This document shows positions 1 through 10,012 of a stretch of 56,036 nt of DNA, piece by piece. Below the pieces are notes generated by a model. That model saw nothing but the letters and a program-made list of their open reading frames with translations, did not search any database and was not told the origin of the DNA. The DNA is from Litorilituus sp. (GTDB lineage: Bacteria > Pseudomonadota > Gammaproteobacteria > Enterobacterales > Alteromonadaceae), in assembly GCA_030754235.1 (NCBI GenBank), contig JASMAS010000102.1, positions 1 to 56,036 of the forward strand, written 5' to 3'. The position numbers and the translations under genes were made by a program. Numbering within the stretch: the first letter of the stretch is position 1; every line of letters starts with the position of its first letter.

Positions 1-722
1 AACCAAAATTGTAATGTGCGAGTTACACCGTTACTGGTCAACGTAGCACCAGATAAGGCATCCACGCCATGAATATCATCAGCTTTAGCGCCACCTTTTA
101 CTAGCATAGCTTTGACTTCACCTGCACTGTTGTAAATCTTCGTCCCTGGCCATAAAGCCTTCCACTTGGGGTTCATAACTTCAGCGCCTAGGCCTGGCGT
201 TTCACTATGATCAGAGTAAACAACGCTACGTACTGTGTTCAAGTCAGCTTCAAGACCAACGTAACCGTACATTAAGTTCCATAAACCACTACCAACAATG
301 GGTAAGACAACAGCTTCTACTTTGCCTGCTTCATTGCGCACTAAATAAACAACAGCATCGTGAGAGCGACGGTTAATACCCGCGATGTCATTTTTAGGCT
401 TATCCGACTTATTGATATCACGAGCATTGCGACGCTCATCAAATAACTCAGCATTACCTTCGATAAACTCACCTGAGTCTAAATCAATCATTTTAGCTTC
501 AACAAATTTTGCAAAAGTAGCTTTGATTGCTTTAGAGCTCCCATCAGTTTTTGATAGCAAATCTGAAGCTTCTAAAATTTTAGTTTGTTGATCAAGCAAT
601 TTGTTTTCAATTTGTAACGGCTTCAACTGAATGGCTGAAACTGAAACTAGGGCCGCACAAACTAAACAGACTATAAATACAAAACCAATCGTTTTGCCGA
701 ATGTTTCTTTATTACTAGACAT
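1..722 (-). CDS. nqrC: Na+-translocating NADH:quinone reductase subunit C (partial, 3' end outside window)
   Basis: NqrC is a membrane-anchored periplasmic subunit of the sodium-pumping NADH:ubiquinone oxidoreductase and carries a covalently bound FMN. About 240 residues are present, beginning [11 protein letters not shown] at the ATG complementary to 720-722 and running off the left edge. There is one hydrophobic segment at about residues 11-31, as expected for the N-terminal anchor. The flavinylation motif SGATLT is at about residues 224-229, and the Thr of SGAT is the FMN attachment site known for the family. The start overlaps the end of nqrB by 8 bases (nqrB stops at 715), so the two are translationally coupled. 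The identification is secure; only the C-terminus is missing. Confidence 0.96.
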   Translation of the reverse strand, partial: MSSNKETFGKTIGFVFIVCLVCAALVSVSAIQLKPLQIENKLLDQQTKILEASDLLSKTDGSSKAIKATFAKFVEAKMIDLDSGEFIEGNAELFDERRNARDINKSDKPKNDIAGINRRSHDAVVYLVRNEAGKVEAVVLPIVGSGLWNLMYGYVGLEADLNTVRSVVYSDHSETPGLGAEVMNPKWKALWPGTKIYNSAGEVKAMLVKGGAKADDIHGVDALSGATLTSNGVTRTLQFW

Positions 723-1917
723 TACGTGCAAGCCTCCGTTTAATATTGCCTTTCACGACAAAGTAGTCAAACAATGGTGCGAACAAGTTAGCGAATAAAA
801 TAGCTAACATCATACCTTCTGGAAATGCTGGGTTAACAACACGCACTAGCACCACCATCACGCCCACTAAAGCTCCAAACCAGTATTTACCTGTATTGGT
901 AAATGACATAGTTACAGGGTCTGTGGCCATGAACATCATGCCGAAGGCAAAACCGCCAACAACAAGATGCCAATGCCAAGGCATAGCAAACATTGCATTG
1001 GTATCAGAACCAACTATGTTAAATAAAGTCGCAGTTGCCACCATACCTAAGAATACACTCAGTACGATGCGCCATGATGCAATACCTTTATAAAGGATAT
1101 AAGCACCTCCTAATAAGATAGCAAAGGTTGATACTTCACCAACACTACCGGGTATGAAGCCCCAAAAAGCATTCCACCAATCAGCATTCATTGAATAATC
1201 AACTAAACCTTGGTTAGCCGCACTTAATGCTGTTGCACCAGAGAAACCATCAGCAGCAACCCAAACTGCATCACCTGAAATCTGTGCAGGGTAAGCAAAG
1301 AATAAAAATGCACGACCCGCTAACGCTGGGTTTAAGAAGTTTTTACCTGTACCACCAAAAACTTCTTTAGCGACAACAATACCAAAGGTAATACCAATAG
1401 CAACTTGCCATAGAGGGATGGTTGCAGGCACGATAAGTGCAAATAATATAGAAGAAACGAAGAAACCTTCATTGACTTCATGGCCGCGAACAGCGGCAAA
1501 AAGCACTTCCCAGAAGCCACCCACAATAAAGGTAACCGCATAAATAGGTAAGAAGAACATGGCTCCGTAGAACATCATGTTAAACCAACCTGAGTCAACA
1601 TCTAAGGTGCCACCTAACATAGCAAATAATGCTGTTTGCCATGTATCAGCTAAAGCGTAACCATTGGCTAAAGCGTCAACGGCTTGGAAACCAATATTAT
1701 ACATACCAAAGAACATGGCCGGGAAAACGGCAAGCCATACGGTAATCATAATACGTTTTAAGTCAATACTATCACGAACATGAGTTTTACCCTTGTTTAC
1801 TTGACCTGGAGTAAACAAACCTGTGGCAACAGCTTCATATAGAGCAAACCATTTCTCATGCTTACCGCCTTTTTCAAAATGCGGTTCAATATCTTCAATA
1901 AACTTTTTCAAGCCCAT
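715..1917 (-). CDS. nqrB: Na+-translocating NADH:quinone reductase subunit B
   Basis: NqrB is the large membrane subunit of the Na+-NQR complex, carrying covalent FMN and riboflavin and forming much of the Na+ path. The start is the ATG at 1917 ([14 protein letters not shown]), which matches the family N-terminus. An in-frame upstream start at 1950 would lie inside nqrA and is rejected. Length is 400 aa, with about ten hydrophobic segments. The flavinylation motif [10 protein letters not shown] lies at about residue 230. Only two bases separate it from the nqrA stop, so it is the second gene of the operon nqrA-nqrB-nqrC; the remaining nqrD-F are presumably beyond the left edge. Confidence 0.97.
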   Translation of the reverse strand: MGLKKFIEDIEPHFEKGGKHEKWFALYEAVATGLFTPGQVNKGKTHVRDSIDLKRIMITVWLAVFPAMFFGMYNIGFQAVDALANGYALADTWQTALFAMLGGTLDVDSGWFNMMFYGAMFFLPIYAVTFIVGGFWEVLFAAVRGHEVNEGFFVSSILFALIVPATIPLWQVAIGITFGIVVAKEVFGGTGKNFLNPALAGRAFLFFAYPAQISGDAVWVAADGFSGATALSAANQGLVDYSMNADWWNAFWGFIPGSVGEVSTFAILLGGAYILYKGIASWRIVLSVFLGMVATATLFNIVGSDTNAMFAMPWHWHLVVGGFAFGMMFMATDPVTMSFTNTGKYWFGALVGVMVVLVRVVNPAFPEGMMLAILFANLFAPLFDYFVVKGNIKRRLARNV

Positions 1918-1919
1918 GA

Positions 1920-3257
1920 CTAACCTTCCTTCTCTATTGTGGTTAGGCAATCACGAAGGTATACGCCGTAATCTGTTTTGCCTGGGCAAACAAATGTACA
2001 TAGCGCTAAGTCTTCTTCGTCTAGCTCTAAGGCACCAAGTTGTTGTGCAGTGTCAGTATCACCGGATACTAAATCACGCAATAACATGGTAGGTAAAATA
2101 TCTAATGGCATAACACGCTCAAAGTTACCAATTGGCACCATGGCACGCTCACTACCATTGGTCGTAGTGGTCATATTGAATAATTTCTTTGGAAAGAAAT
2201 GAGACATAAATGCACGTGTTACTGAGAATTTATTAGGTCCAGGATACATATAACCTAAGAATTCTTTCTCACGACCTTCAAGAATCAATGAAACTTGCAC
2301 GTGGTAACGACCTAAGTAGCCATGTACAGCCGTTGCCGTTGAGCCCATGAGTAATGAACCAGAAACAACACGTAGCTCACCATCTTTTGCTTCATTGGCG
2401 GTTAGTTCCGCAGTACTAGCACCAAGCACGGTACGTACTAAACGAGGATTTTGAGCTGCTGGACCTGCAAGCGAGATAACACGAGTACTATCAAGTTCAC
2501 CTGAGGTAAAAAGCTTACCGTAAGCAATAACATCTTGATAACCAAGGTGCCAAATAAATTTTTCAGCACTCGCTGGTTTTAAAAAGTGGATATGAGTCCC
2601 TACTAGACCTGCAGGGTGCTTACCAGAAAACTCTGTCACAGTTGTGCTTGGGTTAACTGGAATATTAGCATCAGGTGCTTTACTAACAAATACTTCGCCG
2701 TCAGTTAAGCGAGATAAAACGGTTAAACCATTTTTAAATGCTTCACTCTGCTCACCAATAACCACTTCAGGGTTAGCCGCCAATGGATTTGTATCCATTG
2801 CACTAACAAAAATGGCTGCTGGTGAAGACCCTACAACGGGATTTTTACTAAATGGACGCGTTCTTAATGCCGTCCAAAGCCCAGATTCCACTAAGTTATT
2901 CACAACGTCTTCACGTGCTAGGGAATTTAATTCACTGGCAGAATAACTGGCAAACGTAATTTTCTCATCACCCTCTGCTGCAATAACAACAGATTGTAAA
3001 ATACGTTTTTCACCACGGTTAATTTCTTTAACAACACCGGCAGCTTGAGCTGTGAATTTAACGCCAGGGTTCTTTTTATCGCTAAAAATCACCTGACCTT
3101 TTTTAACGCGATCACCCACTTTTACAAACATGGTTGGACGCATACCCACAAACTCTTCACCGAGTGTTGCAACGTTTTTGATGGACGGACCATCATGGAT
3201 TACCTGCTGCGGTGCACCTTCAACAGGAACATCTAAGCCTTTTTTTATTGTAATCAT
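1920..3257 (-). CDS. nqrA: Na+-translocating NADH:quinone reductase subunit A
   Basis: NqrA is the cytoplasmic subunit of Na+-NQR implicated in quinone binding. The 445-aa product begins [18 protein letters not shown] at the ATG at 3257. This is the conserved family N-terminus and is preferred over the in-frame start 13 codons upstream at 3296. No transmembrane segments are seen, as expected. It is the first gene of the nqr operon, which is read leftward. The promoter should lie in the AT-rich gap upstream (3258 onward), but I could not fix -35/-10 hexamers with confidence. Confidence 0.97.
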   Translation of the reverse strand: MITIKKGLDVPVEGAPQQVIHDGPSIKNVATLGEEFVGMRPTMFVKVGDRVKKGQVIFSDKKNPGVKFTAQAAGVVKEINRGEKRILQSVVIAAEGDEKITFASYSASELNSLAREDVVNNLVESGLWTALRTRPFSKNPVVGSSPAAIFVSAMDTNPLAANPEVVIGEQSEAFKNGLTVLSRLTDGEVFVSKAPDANIPVNPSTTVTEFSGKHPAGLVGTHIHFLKPASAEKFIWHLGYQDVIAYGKLFTSGELDSTRVISLAGPAAQNPRLVRTVLGASTAELTANEAKDGELRVVSGSLLMGSTATAVHGYLGRYHVQVSLILEGREKEFLGYMYPGPNKFSVTRAFMSHFFPKKLFNMTTTTNGSERAMVPIGNFERVMPLDILPTMLLRDLVSGDTDTAQQLGALELDEEDLALCTFVCPGKTDYGVYLRDCLTTIEKEG

Positions 3258-3769
3258 AAACACTTGCACTACTTTTGATGGGAGTATAAAAATCAAAAAA
3301 GCTACAGTTTTTCAAACTTAACAAGGTCGTTAAAACTTAAAAACCTATAAGCAATTGATTTCAGTGTATTTCAGTAGAGAACTTATTATCTTTTTCAAAA
3401 AACAAGACCCACTGGCTCTAAGTTAAATTTTTCTGGCGCGAATTCTAGCATAAAAAGCCCTTTTCATTCTACGCCCATTTGAAATTTTTCATGACAATTG
3501 TACTATAGTCGTATGTTTAGTCTAAAAATCACTCACCCCGCAAATAATTCATTTTTCGTTCCTTTAAGAGCAATTTTTTTTACTCAATAAGGCTTGTTTT
3601 GATACAAGTAACCCATTGAATATGGCTAGGCAACAGCCAACTCATCAACCACTAAGTGGAACTCGAATATCATATCAAGTACATTATTTATTTTGTTAGC
3701 CTTGGGTCATTTGAAAGCCCAAGGTAAATGTCATCGATATTATTAAAAGCATTCGAGCACAAAGTGCCC
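3258..3769. other. Intergenic region upstream of nqrA
   Basis: No gene is recognised here. The stretch must contain the nqr promoter (minus strand). A 7-bp inverted repeat CCTTGGG/CCCAAGG (3700-3706 and 3718-3724, 11-nt loop) is visible but has no T-run on either side, so it is not a clear terminator. The rest is AT-rich without obvious structure. Confidence 0.5.
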
Positions 3770-4138
3770 GCTAGTTATTTTATATGATGATGGTTGTGGT
3801 TAGTGAACCAAATGATAACAAAGTGAATATGGATTTTATGATCATTAAAATTGATCCAAAATCACATTTTATTTTGAGTGTTTTTTTTCAATTAAGACAC
3901 AATTTTTAACGCCGTACCCACATATTGTGGAGGGTGGTGAAATTTGACTTCTCGACCTATAACACCCGCTGAGCGAGAAAATACATGGTTTTCTCCTCGA
4001 CTATAAAAAATAACACGATCATTTTCATCAACAATATTCTTGAAGTAAACGACGTATTAATTCACCTTCTTGCAAGTAAATGATCACTGGATGCCCGTCA
4101 CTCAGTTTTGTCGCGTATTGTTCAATAGTATTTATGAA
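3770..4138 (-). pseudogene. Remnant of a DUF438/hemerythrin-PAS protein gene
   Basis: On the minus strand, 4138-4028 reads FINTIEQYATKLSDGHPVII and continues into EGELIRRLLQEY. This resembles the GHPV...EN...LL start of the hemerythrin part of DUF438-type proteins. From 4032 leftward, one frame over, the sequence reads VDENDRVIFYSRGE, then GVIGREV and HHPP, the hallmark of the PAS domain (PAS_10) that ends these proteins. After two in-frame stops it goes on as FWINFNDHKIHIHF, again like the PAS core (typically FWI....FIHIRYF). So the middle of the gene is deleted, a frameshift joins the two ends, and nonsense codons follow. Seen: translation and order. Known: family architecture. Inferred: a decayed gene. 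Confidence 0.72.
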
Positions 4139-4271
4139 GGTAATATTTTACTTGTATATCTAAAAGCAACTATTTTCTAGCAAGATAAGTTAAAGAGTAT
4201 TGTTATAGATCATCAGCTGAGTAAATAATTTTCTACTGACTAATATAAGTTCAGGTAAAATCATCACAATA

Positions 4272-5258
4272 ATGAATTTCAAATCTAGCACAGAATTTGC
4301 TATGCAATTAGATCGTTACGTTAACACTTTTGGGCATTACTTAAAGCAAAAATTCCAACAACGTATAAAAAAGTTAACCATCAATGGCGAATTCACTTGC
4401 CCAAATCGTGATGGCACGCTTGGCCGAGGAGGATGTACTTTTTGCAATGTTGAATCATTCAACCCCCACAGTAATTCTCTGTCAATTAGTCAGCAACTTG
4501 ACTTAGGTAAAGCTGGTCACGGTACAAAAGCAGAAAAATATTTAGCTTATTTCCAAGCTTATACCAGTACGTATCAAGAGGTTGAGGTGTTAAGAGAAAA
4601 GTATCAACAAGCACTTACTCAAACTAATATTGTTGGTCTTTGTGTTGGAACACGCCCTGACTGTGTGCCTGAAGAAGTACTAAAATTATTAAAAGAATAT
4701 GTCGACTTAGGTTATGAGGTTTGGTTAGAGCTTGGGTTGCAATCAGCAAGTGATAAAACCTTAAAGCGTATTAACCGGGGTCATCAGTTTTCAGCCTACC
4801 AAGACGCCGTTACTCGCGCAGCGGCATACGGTATAAAGGTTTGTACTCACATCATTGTCGGTTTACCTCATGAAGGTCTTGATGAAGCCATGTACACTTT
4901 AAAACAAGTACTAGCTTATCCCGTTGCGGGACTAAAATTACATCCACTACACGTTGTTAAAGGAAGCACTATGGCTAAAGCTTGGCAAGCTAAGCGACTG
5001 AAAATGTTATCCATGCAAGCGTATGCTAATATTGCTGGGGAGCTAATAAGACATACGCCAAAAAACATTGTCTTTCATCGTATTTCTGCCACTGCTCACA
5101 AAGAAGTGCTACTAGCTCCTTCATGGTGTTTACTGCGTTGGCCATCTATTAACGAAATTTGTCGAAACCTTGATTGTTACGGTGGTCAAGGAGCAATGTT
5201 AACTAAAATATCCAGCAAAAAAACCTATGGTACCATTGCCCAACAGAGCAAAAACTAG
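4272..5258 (+). CDS. yhcC: YhcC/TIGR01212-family radical SAM protein
   Basis: A 328-aa radical SAM enzyme of the YhcC (TIGR01212) family, whose reaction is not established. The cluster cysteines lie in FTCPNRDGTLGRGGCTFCN at about residues 42-60; the CxxC is at the end and the first Cys is ten residues or more upstream, as usual for this family. VGTRPDCVP and LELGLQSA are further family segments. The first ATG (4272) gives ten residues more than E. coli YhcC. ATG 4302 (MQLDRYVNTFG) aligns with the E. coli start but has no better Shine-Dalgarno, so the start is uncertain. The gene stands alone and converges with fabV. Confidence 0.9.
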   Translation: MNFKSSTEFAMQLDRYVNTFGHYLKQKFQQRIKKLTINGEFTCPNRDGTLGRGGCTFCNVESFNPHSNSLSISQQLDLGKAGHGTKAEKYLAYFQAYTSTYQEVEVLREKYQQALTQTNIVGLCVGTRPDCVPEEVLKLLKEYVDLGYEVWLELGLQSASDKTLKRINRGHQFSAYQDAVTRAAAYGIKVCTHIIVGLPHEGLDEAMYTLKQVLAYPVAGLKLHPLHVVKGSTMAKAWQAKRLKMLSMQAYANIAGELIRHTPKNIVFHRISATAHKEVLLAPSWCLLRWPSINEICRNLDCYGGQGAMLTKISSKKTYGTIAQQSKN

Positions 5259-5353
5259 CAGAAAATAGGTGATGACATTAGCTTAAGCAAAAGAAGATAT
5301 AGCGAACAAGATAAGTGGTTATCTCCAACAAAAGTTCATCATTAAGGTATAAA

Positions 5354-5379
5354 AAAACCGATGACAACACATCGGTTTT
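5354..5379. terminator. Bidirectional rho-independent terminator between yhcC and fabV
   Basis: Perfect 10-bp inverted repeat AAAACCGATG / CATCGGTTTT with a 6-nt loop. On the minus strand it is followed by a run of seven Ts, so it is strongest for fabV; on the plus strand it can also end yhcC. Confidence 0.85.
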
Positions 5380-5396
5380 ATAGATAATTTAACAAA

Positions 5397-6587
5397 TTAA
5401 CCAAGGTGGTTTATATCAACGACAGGGCTGATATCTGCATCATAATCAACATTATCGACACCAAAACCAAACAGTTTTAAGAATTCATTGTGATAACCAA
5501 CATAGTCTGTAAGTTCATCAATGGTATCTGTTTCAACACTATGCCAAATATCACTCACACGTTGTTGAATACTATCATCTAACTCTTTATAGTTTTGACG
5601 GAAACGCCCTTGTTCATCTAGACGAGGGGTAGCGCCATAAATATTTTCTTTAAATAAATTAGCAATTTGCTCAATACAGCCTTCATAAGTCCCCTCCGCT
5701 TTCATCACTTTAAACATAGCTGAAATATAAAGTGGCATAATTGGAATTGCAGAACTTGCTTGCGTCACCACGGCATTAAGCGACGTAACACGTGCTTGGC
5801 CATTAATATCTGCAGTGGCTAGGTTAATCGCTGTTGCCGCACGGTCTAAGTCTTCCTTTGCTTTTCCAATAGTCGCCTTGCCATAAATTGGCCATGTTAA
5901 CTCTTTACCAATATAGGTATAAGCAACGGTTTTGACACCATCAGCCAAAACATCTGCATTGGCAAGTGCCTTCATCCATAACTCCCAATCAGCCCCCCCC
6001 ATGACATCAATGGTCCCTTGAATTTCGGCTTCATTTGCTGCTTCTACCGATACCGAATCAATAATACGCTTTGAAGTATTTAAGTTTTTTGTCGTAACAC
6101 TTTCACCGATAGGCTTTAGAGTTGATGAATAGACTTCACCTGTATCAGGATCGGTTCTACGAGGAGAAGCCAATGAATAAATCACTAAGTCAATTTTTCC
6201 TAAATCGGCTTTTATCGTTTCTATCGCTTGCGCCTTAATAGCATGAGAGAATGCATCACCATTAATATTTTTAGAATATATACCTGCTTCATCGGCGGCC
6301 TTTTGAAAAGCAGCGGTGTTGTACCAACCCGCAGAGGCAGTTTTCTTTATCGTGGGGGGTTTTTCAAAGAAAACCCCCAAAGTACTGGCATTATGACCAA
6401 AAGTAGCTGTAATACGAGAAGCTAAGCCATAACCTGTAGATGCGCCTATCACTAAAACATTTTTAGGCCCTGATTCACTTGTTTCTAACGCTTTAACATA
6501 GGCTATTTGTTCATTAACATGCGTTTCACAACCTGCAGGGTGAGCATTAGTACAAATAAAACCGCGAATTTTTGGCTTGATTACCAT
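5397..6587 (-). CDS. fabV: Enoyl-[acyl-carrier-protein] reductase FabV
   Basis: FabV carries out the last step of each fatty-acid elongation cycle, NADH-dependent reduction of trans-2-enoyl-ACP, and is the triclosan-tolerant alternative to FabI. At 396 aa it has the family length. The nucleotide-binding segment GASTGYGLASRI is at about residues 48-59. The active-site pattern Y-x8-K is in YGKATIGKAK, with Tyr at about 235 and Lys at about 244. The ATG at 6587 is preceded by AGGTCTTCTT, an acceptable ribosome binding site. It is a single gene ended by the terminator at 5354-5379. Confidence 0.96.
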   Translation of the reverse strand: MVIKPKIRGFICTNAHPAGCETHVNEQIAYVKALETSESGPKNVLVIGASTGYGLASRITATFGHNASTLGVFFEKPPTIKKTASAGWYNTAAFQKAADEAGIYSKNINGDAFSHAIKAQAIETIKADLGKIDLVIYSLASPRRTDPDTGEVYSSTLKPIGESVTTKNLNTSKRIIDSVSVEAANEAEIQGTIDVMGGADWELWMKALANADVLADGVKTVAYTYIGKELTWPIYGKATIGKAKEDLDRAATAINLATADINGQARVTSLNAVVTQASSAIPIMPLYISAMFKVMKAEGTYEGCIEQIANLFKENIYGATPRLDEQGRFRQNYKELDDSIQQRVSDIWHSVETDTIDELTDYVGYHNEFLKLFGFGVDNVDYDADISPVVDINHLG

Positions 6588-6727
6588 AAGAAGACCTTTT
6601 TAGATTGTTATACCAAATGCATTGATTGGTATCATAAAGAATAAAAATTTGCGCTATTGTACCTTGCTGAACAATTTAAGAGGTACGAGCAGTTTGTTGA
6701 TGTTATTACATTAACAAAGAAGTGTAT

Positions 6728-6762
6728 TTAAAAAAAGCGCTGCCCACAAGAGCAACGCTTGT
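6728..6762 (-). terminator. Terminator of bolA
   Basis: Nine-base arms AAGCGCTGC and GCAACGCTT (6735-6743 and 6752-6760) pair with one mismatch. On the minus strand they are followed by a run of Ts, as expected for the end of bolA at 6796. Confidence 0.75.
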
Positions 6763-6795
6763 TTAATCGTTTAACAAAGATGATAGCAAAAGGGC

Positions 6796-7110
6796 TTACT
6801 TTCCAGCTCCTAGACAATTAGGCGAAAGTGGCGTGTTGTCAGCGTAATAATCACGCCACTCTTTTTCTGTATAGGTATGTAATGCTAACGCGTGAATATT
6901 CTCTGATAACTCTACAGATAATACCGAATTTACAGCACGATGACGTTTGATTAAGCGCTCATCTTCAAAATCTTTTGAAACGATGGTCACTTTAAAGTGT
7001 GATTCACTGCCTGGAGGGACATTATGGTTATTACTTTCGTTTACCACGTCTAAATGTAATGGCGAGAAGGCCGAAAGTAGTTTTTCTTCGATGGCTGCTG
7101 CGATAGTCAT
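6796..7110 (-). CDS. bolA: BolA-family protein
   Basis: A 104-aa BolA protein. The family acts with monothiol glutaredoxins in iron-sulfur trafficking, and BolA in E. coli affects cell shape and stress responses. The motif RLIKRHRAVNSVL and the downstream HALALHTYTEKEW are the recognisable BolA signature, with the conserved His in the second half. The start at 7110 (MTIAAAIEEKLLSAF) has AGAGAAAA upstream and is preferred over the in-frame ATG at 7152, which adds an unconserved N-terminus. It is flanked by its own terminator at 6728-6762. Confidence 0.93.
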   Translation of the reverse strand: MTIAAAIEEKLLSAFSPLHLDVVNESNNHNVPPGSESHFKVTIVSKDFEDERLIKRHRAVNSVLSVELSENIHALALHTYTEKEWRDYYADNTPLSPNCLGAGK

Positions 7111-7335
7111 TATTTTCTCTATTTGCAAAGGTAAGAATGAAAACATCACCACTAATTCTAGCCAAGATATGTTAACATGCCACCATCAGGGGGTGAAAAC
7201 AACTCAATTATAGCTAACTCAATGGCACTATTAGTAATTTATTTTAATAAATTTTATCTTCTTTAGCCAACAAATATACCAATAAATGTGACACAATAGA
7301 CGTTTAGATTAATGACCACCAAATAATTTACCGCT

Positions 7336-8523
7336 ATGTTGAGCCCATTCTTCTCTCTTGATAAACAATTAACATTACATCGCTTTCCTATCGCCCAAGT
7401 AAACCGAAGTTTACAAGCTTGGGATGCGGCTGATGAATACTTAATAAACCATATTAGCGAGCAAAAGCTAATTACCCATGATACTCAAGTGTTAATTTTT
7501 AATGATGCTTTTGGCGCATTAACCACACACTTTTGTTTACCCAGGAACTTGGCAACACCAAGTAAAAACAAAGTATTTTGTATTAATGATTCACATATCA
7601 GCAGCCAAGGGATTTTCTATAATATTAACAAAAATCAACTTGATGGCAGTCATGTAAAACAACTTAACTGCTTAGATGAGCTCCCTAAAAGTACAAATAT
7701 AATTCTTTTTAAAATCCCTAAAAGTAAATCATTACTCGTTGAACAGCTAATTAATATAAAAAACACCGTTTGCTCAAAAACACTTTTCATTGCTGCTGAC
7801 AAAGCTAAAGAAATTCACAGTTCAACATTAAAGTTATTTGAAAAATATTTAGGAACAACTACAACGTCATTAGCCGTGAAAAAAGCACGATTAGTTTTTT
7901 GTCAACTTAATAACGATAAAGAACCGTTACCACTGCAATCTCCTTTCCCTACGGTTTGGGCTATACCCAATAAAACCTTAGGGCGGGAATTTATGATCAC
8001 TAATCATGCCAATGTCTATTCGAGAGAGAAACTAGATATTGGTGGCCGTTACTTTATTGAAAATTTACCCAAAATAATGCCTCACAGTAAGGTTATCGAT
8101 TTAGGCTGTGGTAATGGCGTTATTGGCTTAAGTGTGCTGGCTAGTGAGCCCAGTGCTCAAGTACAGTTTTTCGACGAATCACATATGGCTATCACGTCCG
8201 CTGAACAAAACATAAAAAACAACTTACCCGAGCTTCTTAGCCAATGTCTGTTTTACCTAAACGACTGCTTATCTGATGTGGAAAGTAATAGTGTTGATTT
8301 AATCTTGTGTAACCCCCCTTTTCATCAACATAACGCCACCACAGATCATATTGCTTGGCAAATGTTTAAAGACAGCCATAGAGTATTGAAAAAAGGCGGA
8401 GAATTACGCATTATTGGCAACCGTCAACTGGCTTATCATATCAAGTTGCAACGTATTTTTGGCAATGAAAAACTCATTGCTAGCAATGACAAATTTGTCA
8501 CTCAGTCGGCAATTAAACGTTAA
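7336..8523 (+). CDS. rlmG: 23S rRNA (guanine-N2)-methyltransferase RlmG
   Basis: RlmG methylates G1835 of 23S rRNA using S-adenosylmethionine. The 395-aa protein has the two-domain form of the RsmC/RlmG family. The degenerate N-terminal half contains LQAWDAADEYL and NDAFGALT, typical of RlmG rather than RsmC. The catalytic half contains HANVYSREKLDIGGRYF, the SAM-binding VIDLGCGNGVIG at about residue 253-264, and the catalytic NPPF at about residue 326. No convincing ribosome binding site precedes the ATG. It is followed after 30 bases by yajG in the same direction. Confidence 0.94.
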   Translation: MLSPFFSLDKQLTLHRFPIAQVNRSLQAWDAADEYLINHISEQKLITHDTQVLIFNDAFGALTTHFCLPRNLATPSKNKVFCINDSHISSQGIFYNINKNQLDGSHVKQLNCLDELPKSTNIILFKIPKSKSLLVEQLINIKNTVCSKTLFIAADKAKEIHSSTLKLFEKYLGTTTTSLAVKKARLVFCQLNNDKEPLPLQSPFPTVWAIPNKTLGREFMITNHANVYSREKLDIGGRYFIENLPKIMPHSKVIDLGCGNGVIGLSVLASEPSAQVQFFDESHMAITSAEQNIKNNLPELLSQCLFYLNDCLSDVESNSVDLILCNPPFHQHNATTDHIAWQMFKDSHRVLKKGGELRIIGNRQLAYHIKLQRIFGNEKLIASNDKFVTQSAIKR

Positions 8524-8553
8524 ATTTATAACATCGAATAAAGTGAACAAACA

Positions 8554-9114
8554 ATGAAAGCAAACCTAGTAGCATTTATAACTTGTACATTTTTGGCGGC
8601 ATGCACTAACACGCCAACGCATCTCATTATTACACCTGTTCTGACTAACACACCAAACTTGCAGTACGACAATAAAAATGCACAACTCGAAGTAATAGAT
8701 ATGCGCACAGCAAGTCATATCATTCAAATTTTACAAGAGGGTCAAGCTGCGACATTAATTTCACCAAGGCAAAATCTTGCACAAATCATCCAAGAAACGT
8801 TATCAAAACACTGGCAAAATCAAGGCTTAAACATCACTGAACTAGCCAAAAACTCCATTACTGTCAGTATAGAAAAAGCGGTTATCAGTGTTGATCAACA
8901 AACAATCAATTACCAGTCTCAGTCGGAAATTATTTTGACTGTGCAAATTAATAATGGTCAACAAACATTGACCAACACATATACAAATCGTGGTAATTCA
9001 AATGGACCATTAAAGGCTGATATAGCAGTATTAGAACGCAATTTCAACCAGCGTTTGACCCGTGTATTAACCGAAATATTAGCGACCCATAAAATCAACA
9101 GTTTTATCCATTAA
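8554..9114 (+). CDS. yajG: YajG-family lipoprotein
   Basis: A 186-aa predicted lipoprotein: a hydrophobic signal peptide ends in a lipobox LAAC with Cys17 as the lipidation site. The remainder has the size and pattern of the YajG family (192 aa in E. coli, function unknown), including a long beta-rich body and a C-terminus with a TEILATHKINSFIH-like end. In E. coli yajG sits near ampG and bolA, and here bolA and an ampG homologue are also within a few kilobases, which supports the assignment. It lies 15 bases before the start of the next gene. Confidence 0.85.
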   Translation: MKANLVAFITCTFLAACTNTPTHLIITPVLTNTPNLQYDNKNAQLEVIDMRTASHIIQILQEGQAATLISPRQNLAQIIQETLSKHWQNQGLNITELAKNSITVSIEKAVISVDQQTINYQSQSEIILTVQINNGQQTLTNTYTNRGNSNGPLKADIAVLERNFNQRLTRVLTEILATHKINSFIH

Positions 9115-9129
9115 GTGAAGGTTCTCCCT

Positions 9130-9738
9130 ATGAAAACTATACCTAATATCATTTTTACGAGTATTATTATACTAAACTTAATATTTAGCGGTATGGCTAG
9201 ATGCGCAGACAATACCGCCATTGATCCCACTAATATATATCCTAAAGTTAAACTCAAAACCTCTATGGGGACTATTGTAGTAGAGCTAGATAGAGTCAAA
9301 TCTCCTATCACAGTCGATAATTTTTTAATGTACGTAGTTACAGGCGAATATGACAATACTATCTTTCATCGTATTGTTAGTGACTTTGTGGTACAAGGCG
9401 GGGGTTATGATATTGACTATACTGCTAAAAAGCTTAATGAAGACATAGTAAATGAGTCCGGCAACGGCTTAAAAAATGAAATTGGCACTATCGCCATGGC
9501 AAAAGAATCACGCCCTCACACAGCTAATAGACAGTTCTTTTTTAATATCAATGATAATACTAATTTAGATCCTGGTCGAAGATGGGGTTATGCTGTGTTT
9601 GGGGCTATTGTCGAAGGAGAGGAAGTGCTGGAAGCTATGGCACAAGTTAAAACAGATTATGACGAAGCACTAGGATGGGAAGATGTACCACTAGAGCCAG
9701 TAATATTAGAGAAAGCTACCCTATTACCAGCAGAATAA
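9130..9738 (+). CDS. Secreted cyclophilin-type peptidyl-prolyl isomerase
   Basis: A 202-aa PPIase predicted to act in the periplasm, catalysing cis-trans isomerisation of prolyl bonds. Residues 1-26 form a signal peptide ending near ARCADN. The cyclophilin fold follows with IFHRIV (catalytic Arg), VVQGGGYD, GTIAMAKE and QFFFNIND. The ATG at 9130 has GAAGG eight bases upstream; an in-frame GTG at 9115 directly after the yajG stop is less likely. It probably forms an operon with yajG, and in E. coli a cyclophilin/ampG neighbourhood is also seen. PpiA is the closest named relative, but the paralogue cannot be fixed from sequence alone. Confidence 0.9.
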   Translation: MKTIPNIIFTSIIILNLIFSGMARCADNTAIDPTNIYPKVKLKTSMGTIVVELDRVKSPITVDNFLMYVVTGEYDNTIFHRIVSDFVVQGGGYDIDYTAKKLNEDIVNESGNGLKNEIGTIAMAKESRPHTANRQFFFNINDNTNLDPGRRWGYAVFGAIVEGEEVLEAMAQVKTDYDEALGWEDVPLEPVILEKATLLPAE

Positions 9739-10012
9739 TCCCAACATATTGACGTTTACTCGTGCTTTTAAGTCAACGACCCCGAGCTGTTTATTAATTA
9801 ACCATAGCGCAAAACATAAGCAGTGTTTTTTTGACAAATAAGCATTTCTCTACGATAACTAAATATAGCGTTAATCATATTATTTTGTAACTTGTCCTCT
9901 CACTATTTCTCCGATGAGAATGAAATACAATCAGCCCTTTAAATGAGCCAATAGATTAACATTTTTCGGGTATTATTATTTACAATAGCATGGAAGCTCG
10001 AAAGGACTATTT

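Noticed and set aside
1823..2092. Open frame on plus strand across nqrA/nqrB
   Set aside because: Antisense shadow of two well-identified genes.
3700..3724. Inverted repeat CCTTGGG/CCCAAGG as a terminator
   Set aside because: Stem of only 7 bp, 11-nt loop and no T-run on either side; no gene ends near it.
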